The translations under genes were made by a program, and so were the position numbers. Shown piece by piece: positions 45,236 to 55,455 of a DNA stretch of 64,000 bases. The notes beneath the pieces are model-generated. The model did not search any database. It saw only the letters and a program-made list of their open reading frames with translations, and was not told the DNA's origin. Each line of letters starts with the position of its first letter. Within the stretch, counting starts at the first letter, position 1. Source of the DNA: Psococerastis gibbosa (lineage: Eukaryota; Arthropoda; Insecta; Psocodea; Psocidae); the NCBI GenBank assembly GCA_963971405.1, contig OZ020492.1, positions 4,650,001 to 4,714,000 on the forward strand. Direction: 5' to 3'.

Positions 45236-45408
45236 CAATATAGGGAGTCATGCCCCCGCCCTCTAAATAAGTAAATTCATAAGATAGTATTTACTAATTT
45301 TCTTCTTCTTCTTTTCTTCTTCTTCGGCCGGTACTCCCCTGAGCCGAAGGAATATATTTATAAATTAACAATTATACCCTTATAATACAAATAACCTGTG
45401 GGCCCCCA

Positions 45409-45439
<31 letters not shown>

Positions 45440-45565
45440 TGAATAAAACTCAACTTTTCAACAAACAAATTACCTTTTAAACTTACATACAACTGATCTG
45501 CTGATCTGCATACAACTGACCGGATCAACTGTGGCCCCCTAAATTGTACACTTGATCCGCCCTTG
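45236..45565. mobile_element. hAT-like MITE family D, copy 3
   Basis: Left end CAATATAGGGAGTCATGCCC (worn), right end GATCCGCCCTTG, with a perfect 8-bp duplication GGCCCATT (45228-45235 and 45566-45573). The interior holds CTCAACTTTTCAACAAAC and TTACCTTTTAAACTTACATA as in other copies, plus a foreign piece with (TTC)n and (AAT)n at about 45300-45440. Confidence 0.85.
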
Positions 45566-45573
45566 GGCCCATT

Positions 45574-46989
45574 AGGCTATTAGGTTAGTGGGCAGGGGGG
45601 CGGGCGGATACCCGGCAACCAGAAGTCAAAATTAGCTACGATAGGTCCCCAGTGATCTGTTTGAAAACGCAGTGTCCATGCATAAATTAGCCTATTGCAT
45701 TTTCATGTACTTTCAATAAATACCTCACTTGAAATTTCCCGGTTGGAAAGGCTTACATGGCGGCCATGCAAATTATTGTCACAGAAATTCTAAAGGCAAA
45801 TTTCGAATTTACCATTTTTTATTTAGTTTCTGCTTTATGTTACAATAGGCCAAACCCGACCAGTATCGATCAATTTAAATAGAACCTAAAAAATGTGTCC
45901 CTTTCAGCAGTTATGTAAAGAAACGAGAAGCGTAGGCAAATTTATCTAGCCGAACAATTTGTAAATAGAACGAATAGAAATAATTCAAGCGGCAGAAATA
46001 ACCAACCTCCTACTCTATCATTTTTCTAACCAAACATGTGCCTCCTTTCGTGACGCAATTGACCAGGATGGTTTTCATTGTAAAGGAACCCTCTTTACTT
46101 TTGGAAAATTTTGTGAATTTTCCATGCCTCATTTGGAGACAAAGGGGGAATTTCCTGTACTAATGTTTACCAACAAGACTTTTTGATAATATTTTACCCT
46201 AGGTACTTATGATGGATTATTGGATTCGCCAATTAGTCCGATAGCGCATTCTTTAGATCACTCTGTACGGGCCGCTGATGACGAAACTTGTCGACAAAGT
46301 CTTCTATAACTTGTAGCATCTGCCATTTCAATGATACCCAAAAAATTAAAATAAAAAATTACAAGCAAGTAAGAAACGTGAAACAAATTCAGTTAAAATT
46401 GTGAAAAATTATTTAAAAGCCGTTAAAGAGCACGCTGTGAGCTTACAGGCTAGTTTGTCGAATCTGAAATTTAGGGTAGTCAAGAGTATATCGACGAATG
46501 TGCAAATAAAGTGACCTATAAAATTAGGGAGCATATTATAATTAGCCCTAATTGGCTTCATCTGCAATGGGGAATTCCATAGATTTTTTTAAACACAATT
46601 AGGATATTAGCTTAAAGAAACGAAGGGTGCTCACTTGAGTGAAGTGAGCTCAGAATTCTTCAACTCTGAGCTTTACCATTGAAAAATTTGAGAGCCCTTC
46701 CGTGCATTACAATGGTTGAGGAGCTGACACCGTGGGATCTGAAAAGATAACTTTTTCCTGATAATGCTCTGTTCCTCTCCCCCTTCAAAAATATGGACAA
46801 GTTTTCGGCAATTTTGAATTTTTTTTTTAACAGTGTAGCTTCCATTTTTTTCTAATGTAAAAATATATTAAAAAACGGATTATATAATATGTTATATTAT
46901 TACTTATACATATACATTGTAGAATTAAATTAAAACGCTCGGCAAAGGCCCCGCACAACCCTCTATTATAATTTTTAAATGACTTTTTA
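45574..46989. other. Gene-free stretch
   Basis: No exon or named repeat in 1.4 kb. At 46272-46292 CTGATGACGAAAC...GTCG mimics hammerhead core words, but stem II is missing. Confidence 0.4.
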
Positions 46990-47225
46990 TGGACTCAGGC
47001 CTGCTTATTGTGACCCATAGGTCCCTTGTCCAATGCCAACGACCCCATGGATTTCGGACATTATTTGTATTGTTTCCGTATGAATTTTTGGCCATTGGTA
47101 TGTACGCTCTCGATGTCATAACCTACACCGACTACAAGCGATAATGGACAAGCTGAGACAACCTTACCATTAATGCAATGAAACAGGGGAAAGCATGACT
47201 TAGCCAAGTACAGATACCAGTCTGG
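46990..47225 (+). mobile_element. SINE-like family S3, copy c
   Basis: Runs ACTCAGGCCTGC, CAACGACCCCATGGATTTCG, TTGTTTCCGTATGAATTTTT, GATAATGGACAAGCTGAGAC, GACTTAGCCAAGTACAGATA. A second, tandem copy begins about 10 bp later. Confidence 0.6.
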
Positions 47226-47234
47226 ACGTGGATT

Positions 47235-47450
47235 GAGCATTGCATTGCCAACGACCCCATCTGTTTTCGGTCATTACCGGTATTATTTGCTCATGCAGTT
47301 TTGGCCATTGGCCAACTAGTACATATCCTCGGTGTCCGCTTACACCGGCTGCAGGCGATAATGGCCAAGCCGGGACAGGCTTACAATTGACACAATGCAA
47401 CAGGCTTAAGCATGATTTAGCCAAGCTCAAGTACCATCAGCCAACCCTCG
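47235..47450 (+). mobile_element. SINE-like family S3, copy d
   Basis: CCAACGACCCCATCTGTTTT, TTTTGGCCATTGGCCAACTA, ACACCGGCTGCAGGCGATAA, GCTTACAATTGACACAATGC. This copy keeps the joint that is broken by an S1 SINE at 40262. The family has no clear tRNA head; it may be a SINE or the 3' part of a LINE. Confidence 0.6.
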
Positions 47451-47479
47451 GGGGACAATCGGACGAGGACGCCCTCACA

Positions 47480-47640
47480 GGTTTTTTAATCAATAAAAAC
47501 CAACCGAAATTAGAGAATCAAAATAAATCTGGACATGACGCGGGTCCAAATCCCGCAAAATTCAAATTTCTCTTGATTCTCTCATTTCGGTTAACGAGGA
47601 AGGTTGCCCCTTCAACCTAAGTCAATTCAATAAATTGATA
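47480..47640. repeat. Family S2 relic with inverted ends
   Basis: CAACCGAAATTAGAGAATCA (47498-47517) faces TTGATTCTCTCATTTCGGTT at about 47574-47593, with a B-box-like GGGTCCAAATCCCG between them and the tail module CCCTTCAACCTAAGTCAATT after. It is the worn relative of the pair at 36019-36665. Confidence 0.6.
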
Positions 47641-47754
47641 ATATAATCCAAATAGTATAGAGCCATAAATGAGTTGTCAAAAGATAGAAGAAATGTTCTT
47701 CTACAATTTGATGCACAGTAAGTGTTCACAGAAATATTTAAGTAAACTGTAAGT

Positions 47755-47990
47755 GTCGAAGCAGTATAATCCGGGATGATTGGCCGTGGTCGGTTTGAAA
47801 GCGTGCTTCCAAACGTGCGGAGCCTCCGAGGTAGAATCCACAGTCTACGCAATTCCACTGAAGATTTCGACCACAGATATTGTCGATGTTGAAGAAACGT
47901 TTGGAAGTACGCTTTCAGAACGACCACGGCCTATCATCCCGGATTATACTGCTTATACTGATTATACTCCGGCCGCGTGAAAGCCTTTGT
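47755..47990. repeat. Foldback repeat, family E, copy 2
   Basis: Arms at about 47762-47817 and 47892-47950 (GCAGTATAATCCGGGATGAT, GGCCGTGGTCG, TTTGAAAGCG, CTTCCAAACG and inverse) around an about 75-bp loop; the right edge CGCGTGAAAGCCTTTGTAAT is the inverse of the edge at 7036. It differs from copy 1 by a longer loop. Confidence 0.7.
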
Positions 47991-48364
47991 AATTAAAACT
48001 AGAAGTTATGCAGCACATAACATTTCCAGGCACCTTCTCAAATAGAACCTGCTACTACAATGGTCATGCAAATGGACGAAGCGTCAGTTTAGATAGAATA
48101 AAATAGAGTTTCACACAAAGCGTGAAGATATATCACGCACTGGCCTGTGATAAAATAAGTGGTATCCCTCACGTTCACATGACACAATACTGATAATTTC
48201 TAAGTGAATTGAAAGGACAGCAGGAGCGCAGCTACTTTCAAATAGTGATCTAATCCATTACGAATATACGACAAAGAGAATCAATCAGGCCTGTACTCGG
48301 GATTTTTTCTTTCCTATTTATACGTTAGCGTCAAAGCTTCATTGAACCCTCTGTGTTTAAAAAA
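47991..48364. other. Gene-free stretch
   Basis: No feature recognised; the last 8 bp before 48373 are the left target duplication of the hAT element. Confidence 0.4.
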
Positions 48365-48372
48365 ACTATCGG

Positions 48373-51300
48373 CAGGCCCGGCCCGTCCTATGGGCAAGTG
48401 GAGCGGCCGCACCAGGCGCCGAGTCCAAGGGGGCGCCGCGAGACGCCCCCTTGGACTCGGCTTTGTGTTTTCAAGCGGGATAATTTAAAAAAAATAAAAA
48501 TAAAATAATTTTTATAGAAGACTTGTTTTAAATCTGGCGCCAACCGGTTTAACGTGGTGGAACGTTAACTCCTTCCACGACAACTCCGAGTGGTTATGTT
48601 GGCCACCCTAACTAAAATGGCAGATCATAGCATTGTTATTGGTTACTAATTTCAGCTTCACTCGTATCTCTTGTGAGATTTTTATAAATAATTGCAATTG
48701 GCAACAAAAAAATTTTAAGGTAAGCAGACGCAGATGCTTTATAGCGGTATTTGTATTAAGTTGTTGTTATAATAAATAAGAGAGTTACAAAGCAGATTAA
48801 GAAGTGGCTCGGCTTGCAATTCTGCGAATGGTTTGTGTTTGTTATTAATATCAAATAAGAGAATTTATGTCTACTGTATGTCCAACTTATTGTATATTTA
48901 TTTATTTTGGACTTTATTTAGACTTAAGGTAATTTATGTGTCTTTTATTTTAGCAACTTTGCAAAGGCAATGTGGAAAAAATTGTCAGGCGCCGGAAATG
49001 AGAGGAAAAGAAGAGCTAGGGAAGCTGAGAATGAAAAGCAAGCGGCGCAAATGGCCAAATTTCTAAAACGGCCAGGTCCACATCCAGACCCAACCCAGCC
49101 CCCTAGTACAAGCAAGGAAAGTACGGTTGAGAGTGAGGCCCAGGCGGTTGCGCTGGACGAGGCCATTTTTGAGAACTTGCCTTGCAGTGAAGAAGAAAGA
49201 AGTTTTTCTATGGACATAGCCAAGTGGCCCTCTTACTTGTCTTCACAAGTTATTGACATGATCGTTGAAGAGGGGCCGCAAAACGGGAAACTCGATGATG
49301 ATAAATACCCAAAAAATGAGAAAGGCCGGCATTTTTCCAACAGCCATTTCAAAAAAAGCATGCCCAACGGAGAAGTATATGAGCGGCAGTGGCTTGTTTA
49401 TTCCAATTCAACAAAGAAAGTATACTGCTTTTGTTGTCACATCTTCAAGCGCACAAGTCGTTGCCATCTTTCCAATGTTGGCTCTGACAACTGGCATCAT
49501 TTGTCTCGTTTACTAACGAGCCATGAGTTTTCTGACGACCACCAGCAAGCCTTATTAACGTGGCTTGAAACGGCTAAAAGGTTAAAAAAATGTTGTGGCA
49601 TAGATAAAGGGCTTCAGAAGCAATTGGAGGATGAAAAAGCAAGGTGGTCTTCTGTTATGGAACGAATGATCGCCATCACGCTGTTTTTGGCTGAACACAA
49701 TTTGCCTTTTCGTGGTAGCAAGGACACTTTATACACTCCAAGAAATGGGAATTTCTTAGGCCTTGTACAATTACTTGGCCAATTCGACCCCGTCATGATG
49801 GAGCACTTGCGAAGAGTGATGCAGAAGGAATCCAAGCATTTTTATTTTAGCAAAAATATTCAAAACGAAGTAATTAAATTATTAGCTGACGAAGTAAGAG
49901 GCCAAATATTATCTAAAATAAGAAGTGCCAAGTATTTTTCTATAATTTTAGACTGTACTCCTGACATCAGCCACACTGAGCAAATGAGTGTCACCTTCAG
50001 ATTTTTCGACGTCGATGAAGCGCGTGTGCGTGAGTGTTTTTTGACATATAAGCCAGTGGCTGACTCAACTGGAGCCGGCCTGACGGGCTTATTTTTGGAC
50101 GAAATAATTGATAAATATGGTATTGACATGAATGACTGCAGGGGCCAAGGATATGATAATGGTGCTAATATGGTTGGACACATTAAAGGAGTTCAGAGTC
50201 GCATTGCTAAAACCTATCCACGAGCCTTTTTTAACCCTTGCGGCTGTCATAGTCTCAACCTTGTGGTTGCCGATGCAGCAAAAACTTCTATCAAATCAGT
50301 GTCTCTTTTTGGTGTGCTGCAACGGCTGTTTGTGTATTTCTCAAATTCAACAAAGCGGTGGAAGGTGGTCTCAGAGCATCTGCAAAATTTAAGCCTGAAA
50401 AAGGTTTGTGACACACGCTGGGAAAGCAGGATCAACAGCTTGAAAGCAGTGCGGTATCAGTATGCTGAAGTTAAAAGGGCTCTGGAGGATGAATATGAAC
50501 AATCAACGGACCCTGTTGCAAGCTCAGAGGCTGAATCGCTTCTTGTAAATTTGGAAAAGTTCGAGTTCTTAATGGCGTTAGTCATATGGTACGATGTTTT
50601 ATTCCAGGTTAATCTAGTAAGCAAAACAATGCAATCTGAAACCATGGATTTGTCCGAAGCTACAAAAATTATGAATAAATGCTTGAAATTTTTAAAAGAA
50701 TACAGAAGTACAGGTTTCACTTCTGCACTCATCACTGCCAAAGAAATCGCTGAAGAAGCACAAATCACTCAGGAGTTTGAAACTGTCCGTCTGCGAAGGA
50801 AAAAGAAGATGTTTTCTTATGAAAATCAAGACGAATCTCCTACTGACCCAGAAACAGCGTTTCGCACCTCTGTCTTCTATCCAATGATTGACACAGCCAT
50901 TAATTCATTGCAGTTGCGCTTTTCCCAATTAAGTGACATTAATAGTACATGGCAATTTATGTACGATTTGAAAAAGATCGACCATAATGGTTTGAATGCG
51001 GCCTGCTCAGATTTAGAATCTGTCTTAACCCATGGCGCTCTCAGTGATATTTCGGGTACCGAGCTAGCCCAAGAAATAAGGAGCCTTAGTGCGTTCTTAG
51101 GCGGCGACGATGGGCATCCAAAGGGGGTTCTTGAGTTTTTGGCAAAGCATTGTTGGAAAGATATGTTTCCAAACGTTTGGACAGCTCTCCGCATTTTCAT
51201 TACTATACCGGTCACTGTTGCTAAGGGAGAAAGGAGCTTCAGCAAGCTAAAATTGATAAAGACCTACCTAAGGTCTGTTTTAGCTGATGAGAAATTGTCG

Positions 51301-51588
51301 GACTTAGCCATATTATCCATAGAAAATGAGATCGCCAACAATCTCTCCTATGATCATTTGATTAAAAAATTTGCTAGCATCAAAGCTAGGAAGGAGAAAT
51401 TTCAATAATTTTACATTTAGTTATTAGTTACAGTTGCCTAATACAATCCCTTTATAAGAAGCATGCACAATTTTTTAATGTCTCCCATACTCAAGCGTTC
51501 ATGAATAATTTACGGTCTCTGGGAGGGGGGGGGGGGGCGCTAAAATGTAAACTCGCACCACTCAAGAAAATACCTCGGGCCGGGCCTG
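48373..51588 (+). mobile_element. Complete autonomous hAT DNA transposon
   Basis: 3216 bp. Terminal repeats CAGGCCCGGCCCG at both ends (inverse at 51576-51588) and a perfect 8-bp target duplication ACTATCGG (48365-48372 and 51589-51596). A subterminal hairpin lies at 48419-48460 (two 17-bp arms, CCGAGTCCAAGGGGGCG, 8-bp loop). A single uninterrupted 812-codon transposase frame fills most of the interior, and a G-run (51524-51537) sits near the right end. Everything expected of a working hAT is present; only one copy is in the window. Confidence 0.95.
48970..51408 (+). CDS. hAT-family transposase (TTF-type zinc finger / DUF4371 / hAT dimerisation)
   Basis: 812 aa from the ATG at 48970 to the TAA at 51408 with no break. 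The basic N-terminus (KRRAREAENEKQ) may be a nuclear signal. A TTF-type zinc-finger region spans about residues 84-200 (KVYCFCCHIF, then WHHLSRLLTSH). The DUF4371-like RNase-H-fold core starts at about 235 with FLAEHNLPFRGSKD; catalytic Asp candidates are D328 in SIILDCTPD and D396 in RGQGYDNGANM, followed by CGCHSLNLVVADA and CDTRWESR (480-487). The C-terminal dimerisation domain has VAKGERSFSKLKLIK (ERSFS at 754-758) and LSDLAILSIENE. It belongs to the ZMYM/TTF-type hAT lineage and would cut and paste the surrounding element. An acceptor-like TTTATTTTAG just upstream (48945-48954) hints at a 5'-UTR intron. Confidence 0.95.
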   Translation: MWKKLSGAGNERKRRAREAENEKQAAQMAKFLKRPGPHPDPTQPPSTSKESTVESEAQAVALDEAIFENLPCSEEERSFSMDIAKWPSYLSSQVIDMIVEEGPQNGKLDDDKYPKNEKGRHFSNSHFKKSMPNGEVYERQWLVYSNSTKKVYCFCCHIFKRTSRCHLSNVGSDNWHHLSRLLTSHEFSDDHQQALLTWLETAKRLKKCCGIDKGLQKQLEDEKARWSSVMERMIAITLFLAEHNLPFRGSKDTLYTPRNGNFLGLVQLLGQFDPVMMEHLRRVMQKESKHFYFSKNIQNEVIKLLADEVRGQILSKIRSAKYFSIILDCTPDISHTEQMSVTFRFFDVDEARVRECFLTYKPVADSTGAGLTGLFLDEIIDKYGIDMNDCRGQGYDNGANMVGHIKGVQSRIAKTYPRAFFNPCGCHSLNLVVADAAKTSIKSVSLFGVLQRLFVYFSNSTKRWKVVSEHLQNLSLKKVCDTRWESRINSLKAVRYQYAEVKRALEDEYEQSTDPVASSEAESLLVNLEKFEFLMALVIWYDVLFQVNLVSKTMQSETMDLSEATKIMNKCLKFLKEYRSTGFTSALITAKEIAEEAQITQEFETVRLRRKKKMFSYENQDESPTDPETAFRTSVFYPMIDTAINSLQLRFSQLSDINSTWQFMYDLKKIDHNGLNAACSDLESVLTHGALSDISGTELAQEIRSLSAFLGGDDGHPKGVLEFLAKHCWKDMFPNVWTALRIFITIPVTVAKGERSFSKLKLIKTYLRSVLADEKLSDLAILSIENEIANNLSYDHLIKKFASIKARKEKFQ

Positions 51589-51748
51589 ACTATCGGTCTT
51601 TGAATTTCATCACAAAACGTAGTTTTTATTTACGAAAAGTCTGCTTGCCCTTAGAAGAATTAATCGATGGATTTTTAAAATACTCGGAATATAGATAGAC
51701 TATTCGCTATATATATACTGACTAGATACTGTAAAATTATATCTTGGT

Positions 51749-51933
51749 CAATGGCGGATCCACAGGGGGGTCAGGGGGGTCATGACCCCCCTAAATTAGT
51801 AAATTCGTATGATAGTAAAAATAAATTTAAAAAAATTGAATAAAACTCAAATTTTCAGCAAAAACAATTACCTTTCAAACTTACATACAACTTGTGACCC
51901 CCCTACGTAAATTTTCCGTTGGATCCACCCTTG
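51749..51933. mobile_element. hAT-like MITE family D, copy 2
   Basis: 185 bp, CAATGGCGGATCCACAGG to TTGGATCCACCCTTG, flanked by ATCTTGGT / ATCTTCTT (6 of 8). It lies 160 bp right of the autonomous hAT but its ends differ, so that transposase probably did not move it. Confidence 0.82.
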
Positions 51934-52196
51934 ATCTTCTTACGTTTTTTGCTTGCCTCCTTAACTCGGCTAGAACACATTTTCTCAAAAATTGTTACAA
52001 GAAATGTAAATTTGCGTGGGCCTATTGTCTTGTGGTTATTAATGTAAACAAACCTACTTGGTTCCTAGTTGGTCATAGAAAGAATTAGTTGATAGATTTT
52101 GATTAAATTTGGAAATTCGGTAGGCTAGGGTCTTTTCTTCGTCGCTTCCACCCCTAGACCCGGTACACATGGAAGACTCTCAACAACGTCTTTTCC

Positions 52197-52561
52197 GCTA
52201 ACGGCCTTACCATGTAGATTCCATTAGAGCAGAGCATGATTCAAACTGCAGCAACTTGGTAGTGTGCACAGCGTTGGCAGGGGAACCTGGTGGGACATGA
52301 TAACTCGCTTAGGCAGTATAAGTCGAGTCCTGGTCACCTCCGATTTAATCGTGTGTCTTTACCATGTTCCCCAAGTTCTTCGGAATCCACTATAATCAGG
52401 AGGTCCACCCTATTAGTCAACTCCCCCTTCCCCGAGGTGAAAGAGTCTGCCCTTAGGGTGCCTCAAATTAACAAACAGACTCACTCCCCCCCCCCCCCCC
52501 CCGCCAGGCTGACAGGGTTGCTTAAGGCAGAAATGCTGAAAGCAAGCGTTGGTAACAACAA
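52197..52561 (+). mobile_element. SINE-like retroposon family F with (AAC)n tail and 16-bp target duplication
   Basis: 365 bp between two perfect copies of CAACAACGTCTTTTCC (52181-52196 and 52562-52577). The plus-strand 3' end is GTTGGTAACAACAACAAC, a microsatellite tail that merges with the duplication. Near the 5' end are B-box-like words (ATGATTCAAAC; AAGTCGAGTCC), so Pol III origin is likely though the parent RNA is unclear. A C-run (52487-52502) sits at two thirds. Other copies: 40600-40945(-) and 37262-37430(-). Confidence 0.82.
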
Positions 52562-52577
52562 CAACAACGTCTTTTCC

Positions 52578-54084
52578 AATGTAGTCAGCAGTAGATGTCT
52601 TGACGATTTCGGAAACTGGCGTGAAGCCGACCACTAGAAAGTGCACGGTTTTTCTGTAGACACGCCAGATCATAGAAATCTTCTGAAGTACAAACTGTGG
52701 GTTTGCACCAACCATTCAAAAAGCCTTATTCCTACAATGAAAAAGCCGTCGGCAGATCGCGACTGCAAAATCGTCCGGGTTTGGTTTGGTTCTTGGGTGG
52801 AAAAGTTGTAAAGGCTCAATTTTAATGAAAACTACACATAATTAGGAATTGAATTGAAAACGACTTTATTGAATAAAAACAAAACAAAAGGAGAACAGTA
52901 AGACTATAAGACTTTATATTTAAAGGAAAGAAAAAAGGCGCTAAAAAAAATCATTAATAGCGCTACTATCCAATGGAAATTGATTTACCTATAAGAGTTT
53001 CCTCCACCAGTTGTCTCTTAATATTGAATATTTAATAATTGATTGACTAATATTTAATAATTGAATACTGAATAAGAAAATATGATTTTTTAGTTTTGAA
53101 AGCATAAATTCTCACTGCTTTAACCAATTGCTTCAATTCATCACGAAGCCGGCAGATGACGAAATTTAATATGAGAAATGACATTACTTAGGCGGATGCT
53201 GGAGAACATTCATTTTCCTGACGGGTAAAATTGAAAAGTATTGTCAATGCGAAATAATAATGCAGTAGTTTTGGATTATTCCCAGAAGACTTTTAATTTC
53301 ACAGTAATAAGAGTTCTGTAAAAGAGAGATAGGGTTCGGATGGCAAAAAGTTCAACGCTACGATTAGAATAACTGAACTTCTTAATGCGCGAATGACTAC
53401 GAATGTTGAATAACTGTCTGTAAAGCCCAGAATCTAGACAATAAATACCAGTGTCAAATTTATTTACATGGCCCCAAGGAGGGATACCAGGGGTCAGAGG
53501 GGTTGATGCCCTCCCCCCCCCAATTTAGTAAGTCTGTTGTAGGTCAATGTATTACGTTATACTTTAATCGAAATGGACAAGATCCGCGTCCCTGCATGAC
53601 ACGAGCTGTGTGCCATACGCTCTTCGCCCTGACTTCGGTGGCAATGTACTTGTGCGAGTCTCTACACACCTTGCGGTGGGAGACGTGTCGTAACTCGACA
53701 CAAGTACCTATTAGGTTACTTAGTGAGGCGACTGAAGGGGTTAACCGGATACATTCATTAAATTGTTTGTATGCGTTTAACCTTTTATTTAAAGAAAAAA
53801 AAAAAACTGAAAAACTGAAAAATGTTGCGACTCATGTAGCTCAATAGCTTGAGGTTTCAAATAGTACAGTATTATGTGTTATTATAATACAATCTTGAGT
53901 TCTCCTTTCGAGAGATTGTACAACCCTGATATGTCATATTTGACTTTACAGGCTCACATCAATGATGTATTTCCGAAATGGTGGACTACGCGCGCGTCTA
54001 TGGCGGCAAAGTTTAGGGGCTGCAACATTTTGGCGATGAAAATTAAAAAAAAAAAAATATTCTATTATGCATCACATAAATAAA
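52578..54084. other. Gene-free stretch with a family G copy
   Basis: About 53580-53790 (+) is the longest copy of dispersed family G: GACACGAGCTGTGTGCCATA, CTTGTGCGAGTCTCTACACA, GTAACTCGACACAAGTACC, GAGGCGACTGAAGGGGTTAA. A C-run at 53512-53521 is MITE-like. No exon recognised. Confidence 0.45.
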
Positions 54085-54240
54085 TAAATAAATAAGGACT
54101 TTTTTATTGTTTCTATTAATAAGCCAACCTAGCGGAGTTAGGGCTATAAAGCCCTCTCTTACACTCAACTAGGAAGGCCCGGGACCGCCTGCTTTACATG
54201 CCCTCCGAAGCATGGCCTGTAAATGTAGCCAGTATGATCC
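54085..54240 (-). mobile_element. tRNA-derived SINE family S1, copy d (head missing)
   Basis: (AAAT)n tail at 54079-54094, then GCCAACCTAGCGGAGTTAGG, GCCCTCTCTTACACTCAACT, GGGACCGCCTGCTTTACATG. The tRNA-like head is absent; similarity ends near 54235. Confidence 0.7.
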
Positions 54241-54473
54241 ATTCAGAAGTCAGAATCGCGTTTTTCATGAAAATGGCGCACAGAAGACATGTCCGTAAAG
54301 AAGAGTCCAAAATGTTATTCGAATTTTTGATGCAGCTGACATTCTACATAATCAGCATGTCTTGGGGTAATTTTTGTGACATCGGGGATGGTGCTGACAA
54401 AGGGGGCGGTAGCTAACCTCACTGCTTAGAGGTGGCAGATCCTTATACACATCCCTGGGCTCACATGTTCCAC

Positions 54474-54838
54474 CAGAGGCGGTCCCAGACTTCGCAAAAG
54501 GGGGAGGCACTTGTCAGTGGCGAAACGATAGGTTTTCGGAGGTGTATAATTGGGCGCCTTTCCACCCATATTCATAAAGGTTGCTCATGAGCCAGAGGGC
54601 TGAAATATTAGGGTTTTTACGCATTTTGAGAGCAATAAGGCTTATTTATTACAAAGAATCAATATAATTATGGACAAGGGGGGCCCGGGAGAAATTTTTT
54701 GAAAAATAGGGCTGAAATAGTGAGGTTTTGATCATTTTGAGTGCAGTAACACTTAGATTTTAGAGGCAAAGAATATAACTGCTGTCCAAGGGGGGGGGGG
54801 GCAATTGCCCGCAGTGCCGGTCGCTGCGTCCGCCTCAG
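54474..54838. mobile_element. hAT-like MITE with internal minisatellite (family C), copy 2
   Basis: 365 bp, CAGAGGCGGTCCCAG to CTGCGTCCGCCTCAG, flanked by TGTTCCAC / TGTGCCAC (7 of 8). It keeps the family C edges (GGCACTTGTCAGTGGCGAAA, CGATAGGTTTTCGGA) but only about two of the minisatellite units seen in copy 1. Confidence 0.85.
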
Positions 54839-54846
54839 TGTGCCAC

Positions 54847-55451
54847 CCTCAAGCTTTGTAACTTTCACCTATTTTTTTGTTGATAAATACACGGATTTTC
54901 TCTCTGTCTACATTCGAAGCGAACATTTCTAATTTAAAGCCTCAAGCCACTGCTTGAGATAAACAAAAACAGCCGGACTTGCTTAATGTCCTCCTGAAAG
55001 GTTGCTGTTTTGAGTCCCACGCTTTCTATTTTCTGAGGACGAATTTTCGTAACAAACTAATGAATTAAATAAATCAGATTTCAATTAACCGCTAACGATG
55101 AAGAAATAACTTCCTTCGCCCGCCACTGCAAATTTTATTCCACTGGGATAGAGTGAGGGTGGGGGGGTACTGAGGGTAACCCCCCTCCCCACCTCCCCCC
55201 AGCCGTAGAAAATTAAATGACCTCCAATAAGGTCTTTCAGAGTCAGCAGGCTAGATGATATTATGTCCTCCAATTTTCTTCCCGTTGTCTAGATTTACTT
55301 GATTTGAAAAGGAAATATCAGCTTTAATTCTAACATTTTTTTGGTTTCTTATCTTCATGAAGATGATATTAAAAATCCTATAGTTTTCCTGATTAACTGA
55401 GGACTAAAATTTCAGTTCAGTTTCATCCATCTTTATAGCTTACGCAGTACA
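54847..55451. other. Gene-free stretch
   Basis: No exon. About 55130-55205 is a G/C-run hairpin-like scrap (GAGGGTGGGGGGGTACTGAG / CCCCCCTCCCCACCTCC). Confidence 0.4.
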
Positions 55452-55455
55452 TTAA

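Noticed and set aside
46262-46300. Second possible hammerhead (CTGATGA-CGAAAC-x-GTCG)
   Set aside because: The two core words are almost adjacent, leaving no stem II, and no flanking stem I pairing was found.
47240-47620. 126-codon open frame
   Set aside because: Lies across SINE-like S3 and the S2 relic; the frame is a by-product of repeats.
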